DNA from: an uncultured Gammaproteobacteria bacterium
GTDB lineage: Bacteria; Pseudomonadota; Gammaproteobacteria; Pseudomonadales; Pseudomonadaceae
Direction: 5' to 3'
DNA: 64,000 bases
Assembly (NCBI GenBank): GCA_945612235.1
Contig: CALZAE010000002.1
Location: forward strand, 1 to 64,000
Positions 8,624-19,618 of the stretch are shown piece by piece. Numbering within the stretch: position 1 is the stretch's first letter; the number at the start of each line of letters is the position of its first letter. Made by a program: the position numbers and the translations under genes. The notes under the pieces are model-generated. The model did no database searches. It was given only the letters and a program-made list of their open reading frames with translations, and was not told where the DNA came from.

Positions 8624-8964
8624 TAGCGGCGCGGTGGACCTAGAATCACATCTTCTAGAATCAGCACTGGATCTTTTGTGTACTCACGAATACGACTGCG
8701 CTCACGGCCACGATAATCATAACCGCTGTATTTGGAATAGCTCGGTCGCGAGTAATTCGCACGTGAATAGCTGCCACGCTTATTGTAGCGATTGCCTGCT
8801 TCGGCTTGCCCGACACTAAACAAGGTTGGCGCAACATAAGCTGCGGCGATCCCCACGCCTAAGAGACCCAACAAGCGACGGCGCTGCTGACAGGGCTCAT
8901 CTGCTGCTTCAGCCTGTGCCGGTGCTATAACTTTATTTTCTAATTTTTTATCGTGATGCGACAT
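8623..8964 (-). CDS. Small Tat-signal protein, Tyr/Ser/Arg-rich; possible substrate of the kinase/PqqD protein
   Basis: 113 residues. Residues 1-27 are polar. A twin-arginine motif QQRRRLLG (27-34) is followed by a hydrophobic stretch GVGIAAAYVAPTLFS and a likely signal-peptidase site AEA before Gly57. The mature part has short repeats SYSR, NYSR and SYSK, then YSGYDYRG, with Tyr at 60, 66, 71, 76, 79, 82, 84 and 95. It ends in the acidic/hydrophobic tail DPVLILEDVILGPPRR. The start at 8964 was chosen because GGAGG lies 6 nt before it; the frame is open to 9015. It resembles small Tat-signal proteins seen next to HprK-related/PqqD genes, but I recognise no named family. Export by Tat would mean it is modified or folded before secretion. 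Confidence 0.75.
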   Translation of the reverse strand: MSHHDKKLENKVIAPAQAEAADEPCQQRRRLLGLLGVGIAAAYVAPTLFSVGQAEAGNRYNKRGSYSRANYSRPSYSKYSGYDYRGRERSRIREYTKDPVLILEDVILGPPRR

Positions 8965-9059
8965 AAGACGCCTCCGAGGATGGTGGTGTTTATCAGAGCA
9001 GACAGTAGTACCCAACTGGATGCTTGCCTAACTCAACGCCTCAGCAGAGAGAGGCTGAT

Positions 9060-9069
9060 CATACGTATG
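9060..9069. promoter_or_regulatory. Palindrome CATACGTATG, possible operator
   Basis: A 10-bp palindrome about 95 bp upstream of the Tat-signal protein gene. The half-site CATACG recurs at 9087-9092, 27 bp away. The position between opmB and the small gene would suit a regulator site. No regulator is identified. Confidence 0.25.
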
Positions 9070-9153
9070 TTTCAAATTGCATGATACATACGACCACAAG
9101 CCAGCTGATTAATTCAGCAAGCCAAGGTAAACACTTTTTAACTCCCGCTGTAT

Positions 9154-10554
9154 TTAAATTTTAGGTGGCTCGCTGGGCATCTGCCAGCCGCCGCCAAGAG
9201 CGCTGATCAGCTGTACGCTAGCGCTGAGTTGGGTACTGAGTAAGTTTAGCAAGCTACGCTCGCTATTAAGTGCAGTGGCTTGCGCGCTGGTCACTGCCAG
9301 AAAGTCGACAAAGCCGGCCTGATACTGGTTTTCAATCAAGCGCAAGGTATCTTGCGAAGCGGCCAAGGCTTCTCGTTGCACCACAATTTCTTGCTCTAAG
9401 ACATTCAGCTGCACTAGCGCATCTTCCACTTCACCAATGGCCTGCAAGGTGGTTTGACGGTAACGCGCCACCTGTTGCTCATAACGCGCTTGAGCTTGCT
9501 CGGTCTTTGAGCGACGCAAGCCCGCATCAAATAAAGTCATGGCAAACTGCGGGCCAAGCGACCAGAAACGGTTAGGCATGCTAATCCAGTCCGCCAAGTT
9601 ACTGCCGCGATAGCCACCGCTCGCACTTAAGGTTAAATCAGGAAAATAGGCACTCTTAGCCACACCAATCTCGGCATTCGCCGCCATCACTCGGCGCTCC
9701 GCTGCGGCAATATCCGGACGCCGCTCCAGCAAGGACGAAGGCACAGCCATCGGCAAGACCGGCAAGCTCGGTAGCGCATCCACCGCCGCAATGCGCAAAG
9801 CATTCGGCGTAGTGCCCACTAACAAAGCAATCGCATGCTCAAAACGCGCGCGCTGCCAATCCAAATCCAATCGCTGGGCCTGGGTATTACGCAATTGAGT
9901 TAAGGCCTGGCTGACATCCGCGCGGGTAACTACCCCAGCCTTATAGCGGTTTTCTGTGAGCTTTAAGGAACGCTGATACGCAGCGATAGTGGCATCGAGC
10001 AAACGCATCTGCTCATCAATCACGCGCAACTGCAGATAGTTTTGCACCAACTCCGACTGCTGGCTTAAACGCACGCCCGCAAACTCAGCGGCACTGGCCT
10101 GCGCGCTGGCTTCACTGGACTCCACTTGACGGCGTACCTGTCCCCAAATATCCAACTGCCAACTGAGGCCCAGCGCCACATCATTAGTTTTATCCGCGCC
10201 CGCACCATTATCACTGCGCGTGGTACCCACTTGGCCAGTGGCTTGCGGAAACAAAGCCGCACGACTGCCACGCACCATGGCATAGGCTTCACGCCAAGCC
10301 GCTTCTGCTGCACGCAGGTTTTGGTTAGAGTCTTGCAGTTGCTGAAGTAGATCCGCCAAAGGCTCATCTTGATAGACCGACCACCAGGCCACGCCCGCAT
10401 CAAACTCTGCAGGCTGCGCGACTTTCCAGCCCGGCGTATGACGCAACTCCAACGACTGCGCTGCTGCAGGGCGCTGGTAATCAGGCCCCAGCACACAACC
10501 GCTCAACACCACACTCGCTAAGGCACACAGACTGAATTGAATGATTGGCTTCAT
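9154..10554 (-). CDS. opmB: Outer-membrane efflux lipoprotein, OpmB/NodT family
   Basis: 466-residue TolC-type outer-membrane channel lipoprotein. The signal peptide ends in the lipobox LSGC (Cys about residue 20), and the mature start CVLGPDYQRP is typical of OprM/NodT proteins. Two OEP repeats follow, with the conserved PDIAAAERRVMAANAEIGVA segment in the second half. The start overlaps the muxC stop by 4 bp (ATGA). By analogy with P. aeruginosa muxABC-opmB it is the dedicated exit duct of the pump encoded upstream. Confidence 0.92.
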   Translation of the reverse strand: MKPIIQFSLCALASVVLSGCVLGPDYQRPAAAQSLELRHTPGWKVAQPAEFDAGVAWWSVYQDEPLADLLQQLQDSNQNLRAAEAAWREAYAMVRGSRAALFPQATGQVGTTRSDNGAGADKTNDVALGLSWQLDIWGQVRRQVESSEASAQASAAEFAGVRLSQQSELVQNYLQLRVIDEQMRLLDATIAAYQRSLKLTENRYKAGVVTRADVSQALTQLRNTQAQRLDLDWQRARFEHAIALLVGTTPNALRIAAVDALPSLPVLPMAVPSSLLERRPDIAAAERRVMAANAEIGVAKSAYFPDLTLSASGGYRGSNLADWISMPNRFWSLGPQFAMTLFDAGLRRSKTEQAQARYEQQVARYRQTTLQAIGEVEDALVQLNVLEQEIVVQREALAASQDTLRLIENQYQAGFVDFLAVTSAQATALNSERSLLNLLSTQLSASVQLISALGGGWQMPSEPPKI

Positions 10555-13500
10555 GGGTTTACTTCCATCGAGGTTGGCGTTTTTTTGCGGCGTACACGGG
10601 CGCTTAAACGGTCAAAAAATAAATACACAGCAGGGGTGCTGTACAAGGTCAGCAACTGACTGAGCAGCAAGCCGCCGACAATCGCTAAACCCAAAGGTTG
10701 GCGTGTTTCCGAGCCTTCAGCGCTACTGATTAATAACGGCACAGCACCGAGAATCGCCGCCATGGTGGTCATCATAATCGGACGAAAACGCTGAATACAG
10801 GCCTGCTCAATGGCTTGGCGCGCGGTCATCTGCATGTCACGCTGCAACTGCAAGGCTAAATCAATCATCAAGATGGCGTTCTTTTTCACCACCCCAATCA
10901 ATAAGAATAAACCCAACAGCGAAATCAAACTGAATTCACCCCCAGTCAATTGAATCGCTAGCAAAGCGCCGACACCCGCCGAGGGCAAAGTCGAGAGAAT
11001 GGTCAGTGGATGAATATAGCTTTCATACAACACACCCAACACCAGATACACAATAACAATCGACATCAGCAGCATTAAGCCTTGCGCACCTTGGCTTTGC
11101 GCAAAGACACCCGCCGTACCACCTAACTTACCCTGCACTTCAGTGGGCAAATTGATCTTCGCCATAGCGTTTTCAATCGCCACACTGGCCTCTTCCAAAC
11201 TCACTCCCGGCGCCAACGAAAACCCAATACTCTCAATGGCAAACTGCCCATCGTGCTGCACCCGCTCTTGCTGCAAAGTGGACTCCCAAGTGGTAAAAGC
11301 CGACAGCGGCACGCGCTCACCGTTAGTACCAATCACCTGCATCTGCTCGAGCACTTGCGGCGAACCGACAAACTTAGGGTCAATCTCCAGTACCACACTG
11401 TATTGATTGAGGCTCTCATAAATGGTCGACACTTGGCGCTGACTGAAAGCGTTATTGAGTAGCGCAGTGACCATCGCCATATCCACACCCAGTCGTGCGG
11501 CAGTGGCACGATCAACTTCCAAGGTCACCTGCTGCGCCCCACGGCCTTCTTTACTGTCAATATCGGTCAATTCCGGTAGGGCTTTTAAGGCATCACGCAC
11601 CTTCGGCTGCCAGGTGCGCAAATGCTCAAGCTCACTGGCCAGCAATACATATTCATTATCGGTACTGCTGCCTTCACGCCGGCCGACGTTAAGGTCTTGC
11701 TCAGGGATTAAAAACAGCCGTGAACCGGGAACTTGTGGAATCTGCATGCGCAGACGGTTAACAATTTCTTGTGCCGACTCTTTACGCTGACTAATGGGCT
11801 GCAAGCGCACAATCAAAAACGCACTGCTGCCGCCACCAATAAAGCCCGCTACAGTATTTACGTCCTTATCTTTCAACAATGCCTGGCGATAGATATCCAT
11901 TTTTGGCTGCATGGTGTGGTAAGACAAACCATCATCACTGCGAATAAAACCCATTAACTGCCCGGTATCTTGCTGGGGCATAAAGGTTTTAGGCACCACA
12001 GTAAATAGCCACACGTTCAAAGCAATGGTCAGCACCACGCCCAATAACATCCAGCCTTGAAACTTCAGCGTCCAAACCAACGAGCGCTGATAACCGCGCG
12101 CGACCCATAAACCAAAGCGCTGCACAAAGTTAGGTTGCTGGTCGACCGCATCCACTTTGGGGCGCAACCAACGCGCCGAGAGCATCGGTGTTAGGGTTAA
12201 TGACACCAACAAGGAAATCAAAATCGCCACGGTTAAGGTGATCGAGAACTCACGAAATAAGCGCTCAATCAAGCCGCCCATAAATAGAATAGAGACAAAC
12301 ACCACCACCAAGGACAGATTCATCGACAATAAGGTAAAGCCCACCTCGCGCGAACCATCAAGCGCGGCCTGCAAAGGCTTTTTGCCTTGATTGATATGCC
12401 GAGCAATATTCTCCAGCACCACAATGGCATCATCCACCACCAAACCTGTAGCAATAATCAGCGCCATCAAAGATAGATTGTTCAGCGAGAAATTCAGCAG
12501 ATACATCGCCGCAAAACTACCAATCAACGACACCGGCACTGCTAAGGCCGGAATCACCGCTGCGCGCCAATGGCCTAAAAACAACATCACCACGCCAATC
12601 ACCAAGGCGGTGGCAATCAACAATGAACGCTGTGCCTCCTTCAGCGTAGCGCGGATCACTGAAGAACGGTCCATCGCCACTTCCAGTTTGGCACTGGCCG
12701 GCAGCACCGCTTGTAAGGCCGGAATTTCTGCTTGAATCGCTTCAATGGTCGCAATAATATTGGCGCTGGCTTGGCGGTTAATCACCAAGAGCACGGCATC
12801 TTCATCATTGAAAAAACCACTGTTATAACGGTTTTCAACGCTATCGCTGACACTGGCCACATCGCGTAAACGCAAGGCCGCACCGTCTTGATAACGAATA
12901 ATCAATGGTGCGTAATCCTCCGCGCGGTGCAATTGGTCATTGCCTTGTATTTGCCAATGGCGATTGCCCTGCTCCAACTGGCCCTTAGGCTTTTGTTGGT
13001 TAGCATCAGCAATGGTTTGACGTACATCATCCAGCGCAATCCCGTATTGCTCTAAACGCCGCGGCTCCAACTCAACCCGCACCGCCGGCAACGAGCTGCC
13101 ACCAATTTGCACATCCCCCACGCCCTGCACTTGTGAGAGCTTTTGCGCGACGATGCTGGAGGCCAAATCATACATCTGACCCTTTCCCAGCACCTCACTG
13201 GTCAGCGCCAGCACCATAATCGGCGCTTGCGAGGGATTGACCTTGCGGTAGGTGGGCATACTGCGCATGCCACTGGGTAACAGTTCATGCGCCGCGTTAA
13301 TGGCTGCCTGCACTTCACGCGCTGCAGCGTTAATATCATGACCCAAATCAAACTGAATCATAACCCGCGTACTGCCCTGACTGCTGCTGCTACTCATTTG
13401 ACTGATGCCAGCAATACTGCCTAACGAGCGCTCAAGCGGTGTCGCCACAGTGGACGCCATGACCTGTGGGCTGGCACCGGGCAAGCTGGCCTGCACGGTA

Positions 13501-13634
13501 ATCATCGGGAAATCCATATCCGGCAGCGGTGCCACCGGCAACAAGCGATACCCAAGAATCCCTAATAAAATAATCGCCACGCTGAGCAGCATGGTGGCGA
13601 CTGGACGCTGAATAAAAGGCGCGGACAGATTCAC
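10551..13634 (-). CDS. muxC: RND efflux permease MuxC (MdtC-like)
   Basis: 1027-residue RND transporter with 12 transmembrane segments and two large periplasmic loops. The N-terminus [17 protein letters not shown] is characteristic. The TM4 proton-relay aspartates lie in [18 protein letters not shown], and the second-half helix has [15 protein letters not shown]. It is one of two different RND permeases in the operon. MdtBC/MuxBC pumps are known to work as heterotrimers (two B, one C), so this protein is expected to pair with the upstream muxB product. Both flanking junctions are 4-bp ATGA overlaps. Confidence 0.95.
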   Translation of the reverse strand: MNLSAPFIQRPVATMLLSVAIILLGILGYRLLPVAPLPDMDFPMITVQASLPGASPQVMASTVATPLERSLGSIAGISQMSSSSSQGSTRVMIQFDLGHDINAAAREVQAAINAAHELLPSGMRSMPTYRKVNPSQAPIMVLALTSEVLGKGQMYDLASSIVAQKLSQVQGVGDVQIGGSSLPAVRVELEPRRLEQYGIALDDVRQTIADANQQKPKGQLEQGNRHWQIQGNDQLHRAEDYAPLIIRYQDGAALRLRDVASVSDSVENRYNSGFFNDEDAVLLVINRQASANIIATIEAIQAEIPALQAVLPASAKLEVAMDRSSVIRATLKEAQRSLLIATALVIGVVMLFLGHWRAAVIPALAVPVSLIGSFAAMYLLNFSLNNLSLMALIIATGLVVDDAIVVLENIARHINQGKKPLQAALDGSREVGFTLLSMNLSLVVVFVSILFMGGLIERLFREFSITLTVAILISLLVSLTLTPMLSARWLRPKVDAVDQQPNFVQRFGLWVARGYQRSLVWTLKFQGWMLLGVVLTIALNVWLFTVVPKTFMPQQDTGQLMGFIRSDDGLSYHTMQPKMDIYRQALLKDKDVNTVAGFIGGGSSAFLIVRLQPISQRKESAQEIVNRLRMQIPQVPGSRLFLIPEQDLNVGRREGSSTDNEYVLLASELEHLRTWQPKVRDALKALPELTDIDSKEGRGAQQVTLEVDRATAARLGVDMAMVTALLNNAFSQRQVSTIYESLNQYSVVLEIDPKFVGSPQVLEQMQVIGTNGERVPLSAFTTWESTLQQERVQHDGQFAIESIGFSLAPGVSLEEASVAIENAMAKINLPTEVQGKLGGTAGVFAQSQGAQGLMLLMSIVIVYLVLGVLYESYIHPLTILSTLPSAGVGALLAIQLTGGEFSLISLLGLFLLIGVVKKNAILMIDLALQLQRDMQMTARQAIEQACIQRFRPIMMTTMAAILGAVPLLISSAEGSETRQPLGLAIVGGLLLSQLLTLYSTPAVYLFFDRLSARVRRKKTPTSMEVNP

Positions 13635-16600
13635 GACTCAGCGCCCTGATTAAAGCGCGCCTTAGTGCGGCGACTGAGACGATCAAAGAACAGATAAATG
13701 ACCGGTGTAGTAAAAAGCGTCAACACTTGGCTGAGCAGCAAGCCACCGACCATCACCAAACCCAAAGGCTGGCGCAACTCTGCACCCGAGCCGCTGGCAA
13801 ACATTAAAGGCAAGGCAGCAAATAACGCCGCTAAGGTGGTCATTAAGATGGGACGGAAACGCAACAATGCCGCTTGGAAAATCGCTTCCTCAGGATTCAT
13901 ACCCTGATGGCGCTCAGCATCCAAAGCGAAGTCAATCATCATAATGGCGTTTTTCTTGACGATACCAATCAGCAAGATAATCCCGATAATGGCAATCAAA
14001 CTTAAATCATTCCCAGTGATAAACAGCGCCAGCAAAGCACCAATCGCTGCTGAAGGTAGCGTTGAGAGAATGGTGATCGGGTGGATATAACTCTCATAGA
14101 GCACACCCAGCACCAAATACATGGTCACCACTGCCGCCAGAATCAGCACCAAGGTACTGGACAAGGACGCACGAAACGCCTCAGCTGCGCCTTGGAAGTT
14201 ACTTTGAATCGAGGCAGGCATGGCTAAATCCAGCTGCGCCTGTTCAATCAGTTCCACTGCCTCGCCGAGCGACACCCCCGCTGCGAGGTTAAAGGACACA
14301 GTGACTGCCGGAAATTGGCCGATATGATTGAGCAATAAAGCCGCAGACTTTTCCTCGACTTTAACCAAGCTGGCCAAACGTATCGCCTGCCCATCACTGC
14401 CGCGCACATGCACATCGTGCAACGCAGCCAAGGCATCGTCGGGATTGCTGATACTTTCCAACACGACACGATACTGGCTGGTCTGAGTAAAAATAGTGGA
14501 AATCTGTCGCTGACCAAAAGCGTCATACAAGGCATCGGTCAGAGTGGCAATACTCACCCCCAAACGCCCGGCCAAATCACGGTCAATATTGAGGTAATAC
14601 TGCAAACCGCTGGCCTGCAAATCACTGGCCACATCTTGCAGCTGCGGCAGACCCTGTAAATGGCTGACCAAGGTGGGCACCCAAGTGTGCAACTGCTCTT
14701 CATCGGCAGACTCCAGACTGAACTGAAACTGCGTGCGGCTGACGCGATCCTCAATACTTAAATCCTGCACCGGCTGCAGATACAGCTCAATGCCCAGCAC
14801 TTGCGCCAGCTCAGGACGCAAGCGCTCAATCACTTGTGCCGCCGACACATTACGCTGACCGAAGGGTTTGAGGTTAATCAGCATGCGCCCGGTATTGAGC
14901 GTGGGATTATCGCCATCCACTCCAATTTGTGAGGACACACTGTGCACCGCTTCATCTTGCAACAGCACCGCACTTAAACGCTGCTGGCGCTCACTCATCG
15001 CGGCAAAAGAAATACTTTGCGGCGCTTCGGAGATGCCTTGAATCACACCGGTATCTTGCTCAGGGAAAAAGCCCTTCGGCACCCACATCCACAGCAAGGC
15101 AGTCAGCACAAAAGTACCCACAGCAAACCACAGCGTTAGCACTTGATGCTTCAACACCCAGCGCAGGCCATTGGCGTAATGATCAATAGTACGGCTGAGC
15201 CAATCCTCTTTATTCTCGTCTTCAGTCCCTGGGCGCAGTAAACGTGCACACATCATCGGCGTTAAGGTGAGGGAAATCACCAGCGAGATTAAAATCGCCA
15301 CCGCCAGCGTAATGGCAAACTCGCGGAACAATCGCCCCACTACATCGGCCATAAACAGCAGTGGAATCAACACAGCAATCAAGGAAAAAGTCAGTGAGAC
15401 TAGAGTAAAGCTGATTTGCTTAGCGCCCTTAAGCGCTGCATTCATCGGGGTTTCGCCCAGTTCGATATGCCGCGCGATATTTTCCAGCATGACAATCGCA
15501 TCATCGACGACAAAACCCGTGGCAATGGTCAGCGCCATCAGCGTCAGGTTATTCAGCGAAAAGCCAAAGACATACATCACGGCAAATGTGCCAATTAAGG
15601 ATAAGGGCACCACGATGGAAGGAATCAGCGTCGCCGTCAGGCGTTTTAAGAATAGAAAAGTCACCAGCACGACTAACGCCACCGCCAGCATCAACTCAAA
15701 CTGCACATCACTCACCGCAGCACGAATGGTTTGTGTGCGGTCGGTGAGAATATTCACTTCCAGACTGGCCGGCAAGCTGGCAATAATACTCGGCAACAGA
15801 GCTTCAACGCGCTCCACCACTTCAATCACGTTAGCACCGGGTTGGCGCTGGATATTCAATAACACGGCTTGATTGAGGTCGGCCCAAGCAGCGAGACGGT
15901 TGTTTTCGGCGCCCTCAATAATCTCGGCTACATCAGCCAACTTAAGCACTCGGCCGTCGTTATGCGCAAGAATTAACTGCGAGTAATCCTCAGCCGTGCG
16001 CAGCTGGTCATTGGCATCCAATTGGGTAATGCGCGACGGGCCATCAATACTGCCCTTAGGCTGGTTAACGTTGGCGCGGGTAATCACGCTGCGCACTTCA
16101 GCTAAAGTTAAGCCCGCCGCAGCCAAAGCTTGTGGATTGGCACGAATACGTACCGCGGGGCGCTGACCACCACCGACACTGACCAAACCCACACCGCTGA
16201 TCTGCGCAATCTTCTGCGCCATGCGGGTATCGACTAAATCATTGACCAACGGCAGTGGCATACTCTTAGAGGTAATCGCTAAAGTAATCACTGGGCTATC
16301 AGCGGGATTGACCTTGTTATAGACCGGTGGCGCGGGTAAATCGTGTGGCAATAAGTTAGTTGCGGCATTAATCGCCGCCTGCACTTCTTGCTCAGCCACA
16401 TCCAGTTGGAGATCCAGACTAAAACGCAGGCTAATCACCGAGGCGCCGCCAGAGCTGGTAGACGACATCTGCGCCAAACCTGGCATCTGCCCAAACTGGC
16501 GCTCAAGCGGTGCCGTCACCGCGCTGTTCATCACCTGCGGACTGGCACCGGGGTACAACGTCAGTACACGAATGGTCGGGTAATCCACTTGCGGTAAGGC

Positions 16601-16705
16601 AGCAACGGGCAATAAACGGTAGGCCAAAGCACCCGCCAAGAATATTGCCAGCATCAACAGCGTGGTAGCGACCGGACGCTGGATAAAGACTCGTGAGACG
16701 TTCAT
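13631..16705 (-). CDS. muxB: RND efflux permease MuxB (MdtB-like)
   Basis: 1024-residue RND permease with the same architecture as the next gene but clearly a separate paralogue. The N-terminus is [20 protein letters not shown]. The TM4 relay is [20 protein letters not shown], and the second half contains [20 protein letters not shown]. The paired B/C arrangement identifies the Mux/Mdt branch rather than single-permease pumps such as MexB. Substrates in P. aeruginosa MuxABC-OpmB include novobiocin, aztreonam and macrolides; the range here is unknown. Confidence 0.95.
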   Translation of the reverse strand: MNVSRVFIQRPVATTLLMLAIFLAGALAYRLLPVAALPQVDYPTIRVLTLYPGASPQVMNSAVTAPLERQFGQMPGLAQMSSTSSGGASVISLRFSLDLQLDVAEQEVQAAINAATNLLPHDLPAPPVYNKVNPADSPVITLAITSKSMPLPLVNDLVDTRMAQKIAQISGVGLVSVGGGQRPAVRIRANPQALAAAGLTLAEVRSVITRANVNQPKGSIDGPSRITQLDANDQLRTAEDYSQLILAHNDGRVLKLADVAEIIEGAENNRLAAWADLNQAVLLNIQRQPGANVIEVVERVEALLPSIIASLPASLEVNILTDRTQTIRAAVSDVQFELMLAVALVVLVTFLFLKRLTATLIPSIVVPLSLIGTFAVMYVFGFSLNNLTLMALTIATGFVVDDAIVMLENIARHIELGETPMNAALKGAKQISFTLVSLTFSLIAVLIPLLFMADVVGRLFREFAITLAVAILISLVISLTLTPMMCARLLRPGTEDENKEDWLSRTIDHYANGLRWVLKHQVLTLWFAVGTFVLTALLWMWVPKGFFPEQDTGVIQGISEAPQSISFAAMSERQQRLSAVLLQDEAVHSVSSQIGVDGDNPTLNTGRMLINLKPFGQRNVSAAQVIERLRPELAQVLGIELYLQPVQDLSIEDRVSRTQFQFSLESADEEQLHTWVPTLVSHLQGLPQLQDVASDLQASGLQYYLNIDRDLAGRLGVSIATLTDALYDAFGQRQISTIFTQTSQYRVVLESISNPDDALAALHDVHVRGSDGQAIRLASLVKVEEKSAALLLNHIGQFPAVTVSFNLAAGVSLGEAVELIEQAQLDLAMPASIQSNFQGAAEAFRASLSSTLVLILAAVVTMYLVLGVLYESYIHPITILSTLPSAAIGALLALFITGNDLSLIAIIGIILLIGIVKKNAIMMIDFALDAERHQGMNPEEAIFQAALLRFRPILMTTLAALFAALPLMFASGSGAELRQPLGLVMVGGLLLSQVLTLFTTPVIYLFFDRLSRRTKARFNQGAES

Positions 16706-18000
16706 GCGCTGGGCTTCTGCTCAGGTTTTTTTACTGCCGGCTGGCCGGCGTCACCTTGGCCACGCCGAGGATTTTTAGCTGAGGCATCAGCGGGCTTGGG
16801 CTTAGCATCAGCATCAATTGCAGGTTCTTCACTGGCTGGCGCCACCCGTGAGACTTTACTGCCGGTGCGCAAACGGTCGACGCCTTCCACCACCACCCAG
16901 TCATCGGCAGCTAAACCCGAGCGCAACATGCTCAAGGTGCCATCACTGGTGATAATTTCAATCGGCTGCACCACCACGGTATCATCGTCTTGAATCTGCC
17001 AGACAAAACGGCCATTGGCACCAAACTGAATCGCATCCGCTGGCACCAGTAACGCCTGCTCATGCACAGTCACTTGCAAACGCACATTCACAAATTGGTT
17101 AGGAAATAAGACTTGCGCAGGATTATCAAAACGCGCCTTCAAACGCACGCTACCTGTGCTGACGTCCACCTGATTATCAATGCTATCCAACACCCCTGCC
17201 GCCAACATGTGCGACTCATCGCGATTCCACGCCTGCACAATCAGTGGCTCACCTAATTGATAGGCCTGCAACACCGCCTGCAATTCATGCTCAGGAATGG
17301 TGAAATGCACCGCAATGGGATTGTCTTGAGTGATGCTAACCAGTTCGGTGTTGGCCGCAGAAATATAGTTACCCGCATCCACTGCACGCAAGCCTAAACG
17401 CCCGGTAATGGGCGCAGTAATCCGCGTGCGCTCGACATCTAAGCGGGCATTATCACGCTGCGCTTCACGTACCTTGAGTGAGCCTTGCAACTGCGCCACT
17501 GTGGCTTGCTGCTGCTCTAAGGTTTGCCGGGCAATGGAATCTTCTTGATACAGACCTTGATAACGCTTGAGATCCAGTTGCGCGCTGGCCAGTTGTGCAC
17601 GAGTTTCTTGCAGTGAGCCTTCGGCTTGCAATAAGGCGGCTTGATAATTGCGCGGATCAATCTGCGCCAGCAACGTGCCCTTCTCGACCAACTGCCCTTC
17701 AGTAAACAGCACTTTATCCAACTCACCACTGACCTGGCTGGTGACCTTAACTGCATTCCAAGGCGTCACCGTTCCCAAGGCCTTGAGTTGTACCGCAAAA
17801 CGCTCCAGGCGCACTTGCTCGGCATTGACCGGCACCGCACCGACAAAGCTGCCGCCACGCCGCGGGCCTGACTGGCCGGCATCACCAGCGCTTTGGCTGT
17901 GCTGCCAATACCAACCCGCGCCAGCTATACACAGCAGCAACAGAGTCAGAATAAGTTTTTTTGAGGATTTTTTTGGTGAACTTACAGAAGAATCAGGCAT
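16702..18000 (-). CDS. muxA: Periplasmic adaptor (membrane fusion protein) MuxA
   Basis: 432-residue adaptor joining the RND permeases to the outer-membrane duct. It has an N-terminal signal anchor (about residues 14-30), then the lipoyl/barrel-sandwich motif [20 protein letters not shown], an alpha-hairpin, the second lipoyl half [20 protein letters not shown], a beta-barrel domain and a Pro/Lys/Ala-rich tail after about residue 395. It is the first gene of a four-gene operon with 4-bp overlaps throughout. The ribosome binding site is poor: AAGGA lies about 14 nt upstream. No local tetR- or two-component-type regulator is adjacent. Confidence 0.94.
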   Translation of the reverse strand: MPDSSVSSPKKSSKKLILTLLLLCIAGAGWYWQHSQSAGDAGQSGPRRGGSFVGAVPVNAEQVRLERFAVQLKALGTVTPWNAVKVTSQVSGELDKVLFTEGQLVEKGTLLAQIDPRNYQAALLQAEGSLQETRAQLASAQLDLKRYQGLYQEDSIARQTLEQQQATVAQLQGSLKVREAQRDNARLDVERTRITAPITGRLGLRAVDAGNYISAANTELVSITQDNPIAVHFTIPEHELQAVLQAYQLGEPLIVQAWNRDESHMLAAGVLDSIDNQVDVSTGSVRLKARFDNPAQVLFPNQFVNVRLQVTVHEQALLVPADAIQFGANGRFVWQIQDDDTVVVQPIEIITSDGTLSMLRSGLAADDWVVVEGVDRLRTGSKVSRVAPASEEPAIDADAKPKPADASAKNPRRGQGDAGQPAVKKPEQKPSA

Positions 18001-18166
18001 ATCAAATATTCACAGTCCTTGGGAATGTGAAAGATAACAGCCTTGAGGGGGGTTGGCAGACACTTTACGCTCAATTTACTTAGATGATAGATTCTTGCTC
18101 AATTGACTTTCTCACAACAGCGCATGTTGCGCTCGAATGTCGGATCATCATCACTTTTTAATTAGC

Positions 18167-18194
18167 GTGCAGCACAGAGCACTCTATGCTGCAC
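18167..18194. repeat. Long near-perfect hairpin between muxA and tpx
   Basis: GTGCAGCA and TGCTGCAC arms extend inwards through AGAG/CTCT to give about 12 paired positions, with one mismatch or wobble and a 4-nt loop. It is 10 bp past the tpx stop, where a terminator would be expected. The following minus-strand sequence is not T-rich, so it is not a canonical intrinsic terminator. Confidence 0.6.
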
Positions 18195-18204
18195 TGATAC
18201 TTGA

Positions 18205-18705
18205 TTAGCTAAGAACTGCTAAAGCACTTTCATAATCTGGCTCATTACCAATTTCTGATACAAGCTCGCTGTACAGCACTTTATCGTTCTCATCTAAAAC
18301 AATAACAGCGCGTGCACCTAGACCTGCTAAAGGACCTTCCGCAATATCAACGCCATACACCTGGAAAAAATCAGGATCACGCATAGTAGAGAGCATCAAA
18401 ACACGCTCTAAACCTTCGGCACCACAAAAGCGCGCCTGGGCAAAAGGCAAGTCAGCCGATACACACAGTACACGTGTGTTTTTTAACGCTGCGGCTTTCT
18501 CGTTAAACTTACGCACTGAAGTTGCGCAGGTTGGTGTATCAATACTTGGGAAAATATTAATCACTTTACGCAGACCCGATAAGCTCGCTAGGCTCACCTC
18601 GTCTAAGGTATTACTCACCAAGCTAAATGCAGGCGCTTGCTCATCTTTTTGTGGAAAATGGCCATCGATGCGTACCGGAGTACCTTTAAAAGTAACAGTC
18701 GTCAT
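18205..18705 (-). CDS. tpx: Thiol peroxidase
   Basis: 166-residue atypical 2-Cys peroxiredoxin (Tpx), which reduces hydrogen peroxide and alkyl hydroperoxides with thioredoxin as donor. The peroxidatic Cys is in [16 protein letters not shown] (about residue 61) and the resolving Cys in [11 protein letters not shown] (about 95). Length matches the family. The ATG at 18705, preceded by AAGGAAA, was chosen over the upstream start at 18735. It appears monocistronic. Confidence 0.96.
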   Translation of the reverse strand: MTTVTFKGTPVRIDGHFPQKDEQAPAFSLVSNTLDEVSLASLSGLRKVINIFPSIDTPTCATSVRKFNEKAAALKNTRVLCVSADLPFAQARFCGAEGLERVLMLSTMRDPDFFQVYGVDIAEGPLAGLGARAVIVLDENDKVLYSELVSEIGNEPDYESALAVLS

Positions 18706-18864
18706 GTATATTTCCTTTTTATAAGTAAGACACAAATCAGTCGTGTTTAAACACTAACAGTTTAACGCGCCAGATGACTCAATGGCGAGCAATGTTGCAA
18801 ACATGCGGCAAGGCCTTGAAGCCCCACACGCACTGCACACGAGTACAGTACGCGTTTACCACTC

Positions 18865-19446
18865 TTACAGAGTAATCTTGGTGCCCAGCAACATTAAAAA
18901 CCCAGCCAACCAGGTTGGGTGTGCTGGCCAGGCTGGAGCGCTGACTAAATTACCCTCAAGGTGGGCGCCATTGGCTGGCAACTCAATATAGTGACCGCCA
19001 GCCATTTCAACATCAGGACCACAGGCCGGATAGGCTGCACACTCACGGTCATCTAAAATACCCGCAGCAGCTAACAATTGCGCGCCATGACACACAGTGG
19101 CAATCGGCTTTTGCGCCTGATCAAAGGCTTGGATCAACTCCAATACAGTGGCATTTAAACGCAAATACTCAGGCGAACGACCACCTGGCACAATCACCGC
19201 ATCATAGTCTTCAGCTTTAACATCAGCAAAATCAAAGTTGAGCACAAAGTTATGGCCCGGCTTTTCGCTGTAGGTTTGCTCGCCTTCAAAATCATGAATC
19301 GCGGTACGGACAAAATCACCGGCTTTTTTATCGGGGCACACCGCGTGCACGGTATGACCTACCATTTGCAAGGCTTGAAATGGCACCATGACTTCGTAAT
19401 CTTCTACGTAATCACCAACCAACATCAGAATTTTTTTCGCAGCCAT
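18865..19446 (-). CDS. DJ-1/PfpI family protein
   Basis: 193-residue class I glutamine-amidotransferase-like fold. The nucleophile elbow is ATVCHGAQLL (Cys about 118), with Glu in EDYEV near residue 16 and the VPGGRSPEYLR segment typical of PfpI/YhbO-type proteins. These are reported as peptidases, chaperones or deglycases, and which activity applies cannot be decided from sequence. AGGTGA precedes the start. Both neighbours (tpx, EamA permease) are separately spaced, so it is probably a single-gene transcript. Confidence 0.9.
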   Translation of the reverse strand: MAAKKILMLVGDYVEDYEVMVPFQALQMVGHTVHAVCPDKKAGDFVRTAIHDFEGEQTYSEKPGHNFVLNFDFADVKAEDYDAVIVPGGRSPEYLRLNATVLELIQAFDQAQKPIATVCHGAQLLAAAGILDDRECAAYPACGPDVEMAGGHYIELPANGAHLEGNLVSAPAWPAHPTWLAGFLMLLGTKITL

Positions 19447-19618
19447 CAGGTATCACCTATTTAAAGTGTGCAATATCTGTAATTACACAAAAGTCAAAAT
19501 CACATAAAAATCAAAAGCTAAGATATCACCCAGCATACATATGCTGAATGACAACCACATCATTTTCTCAGAAGTCACGTTTACAGGCAGCATTAAACTA
19601 CAATTATGCCTTCACACC

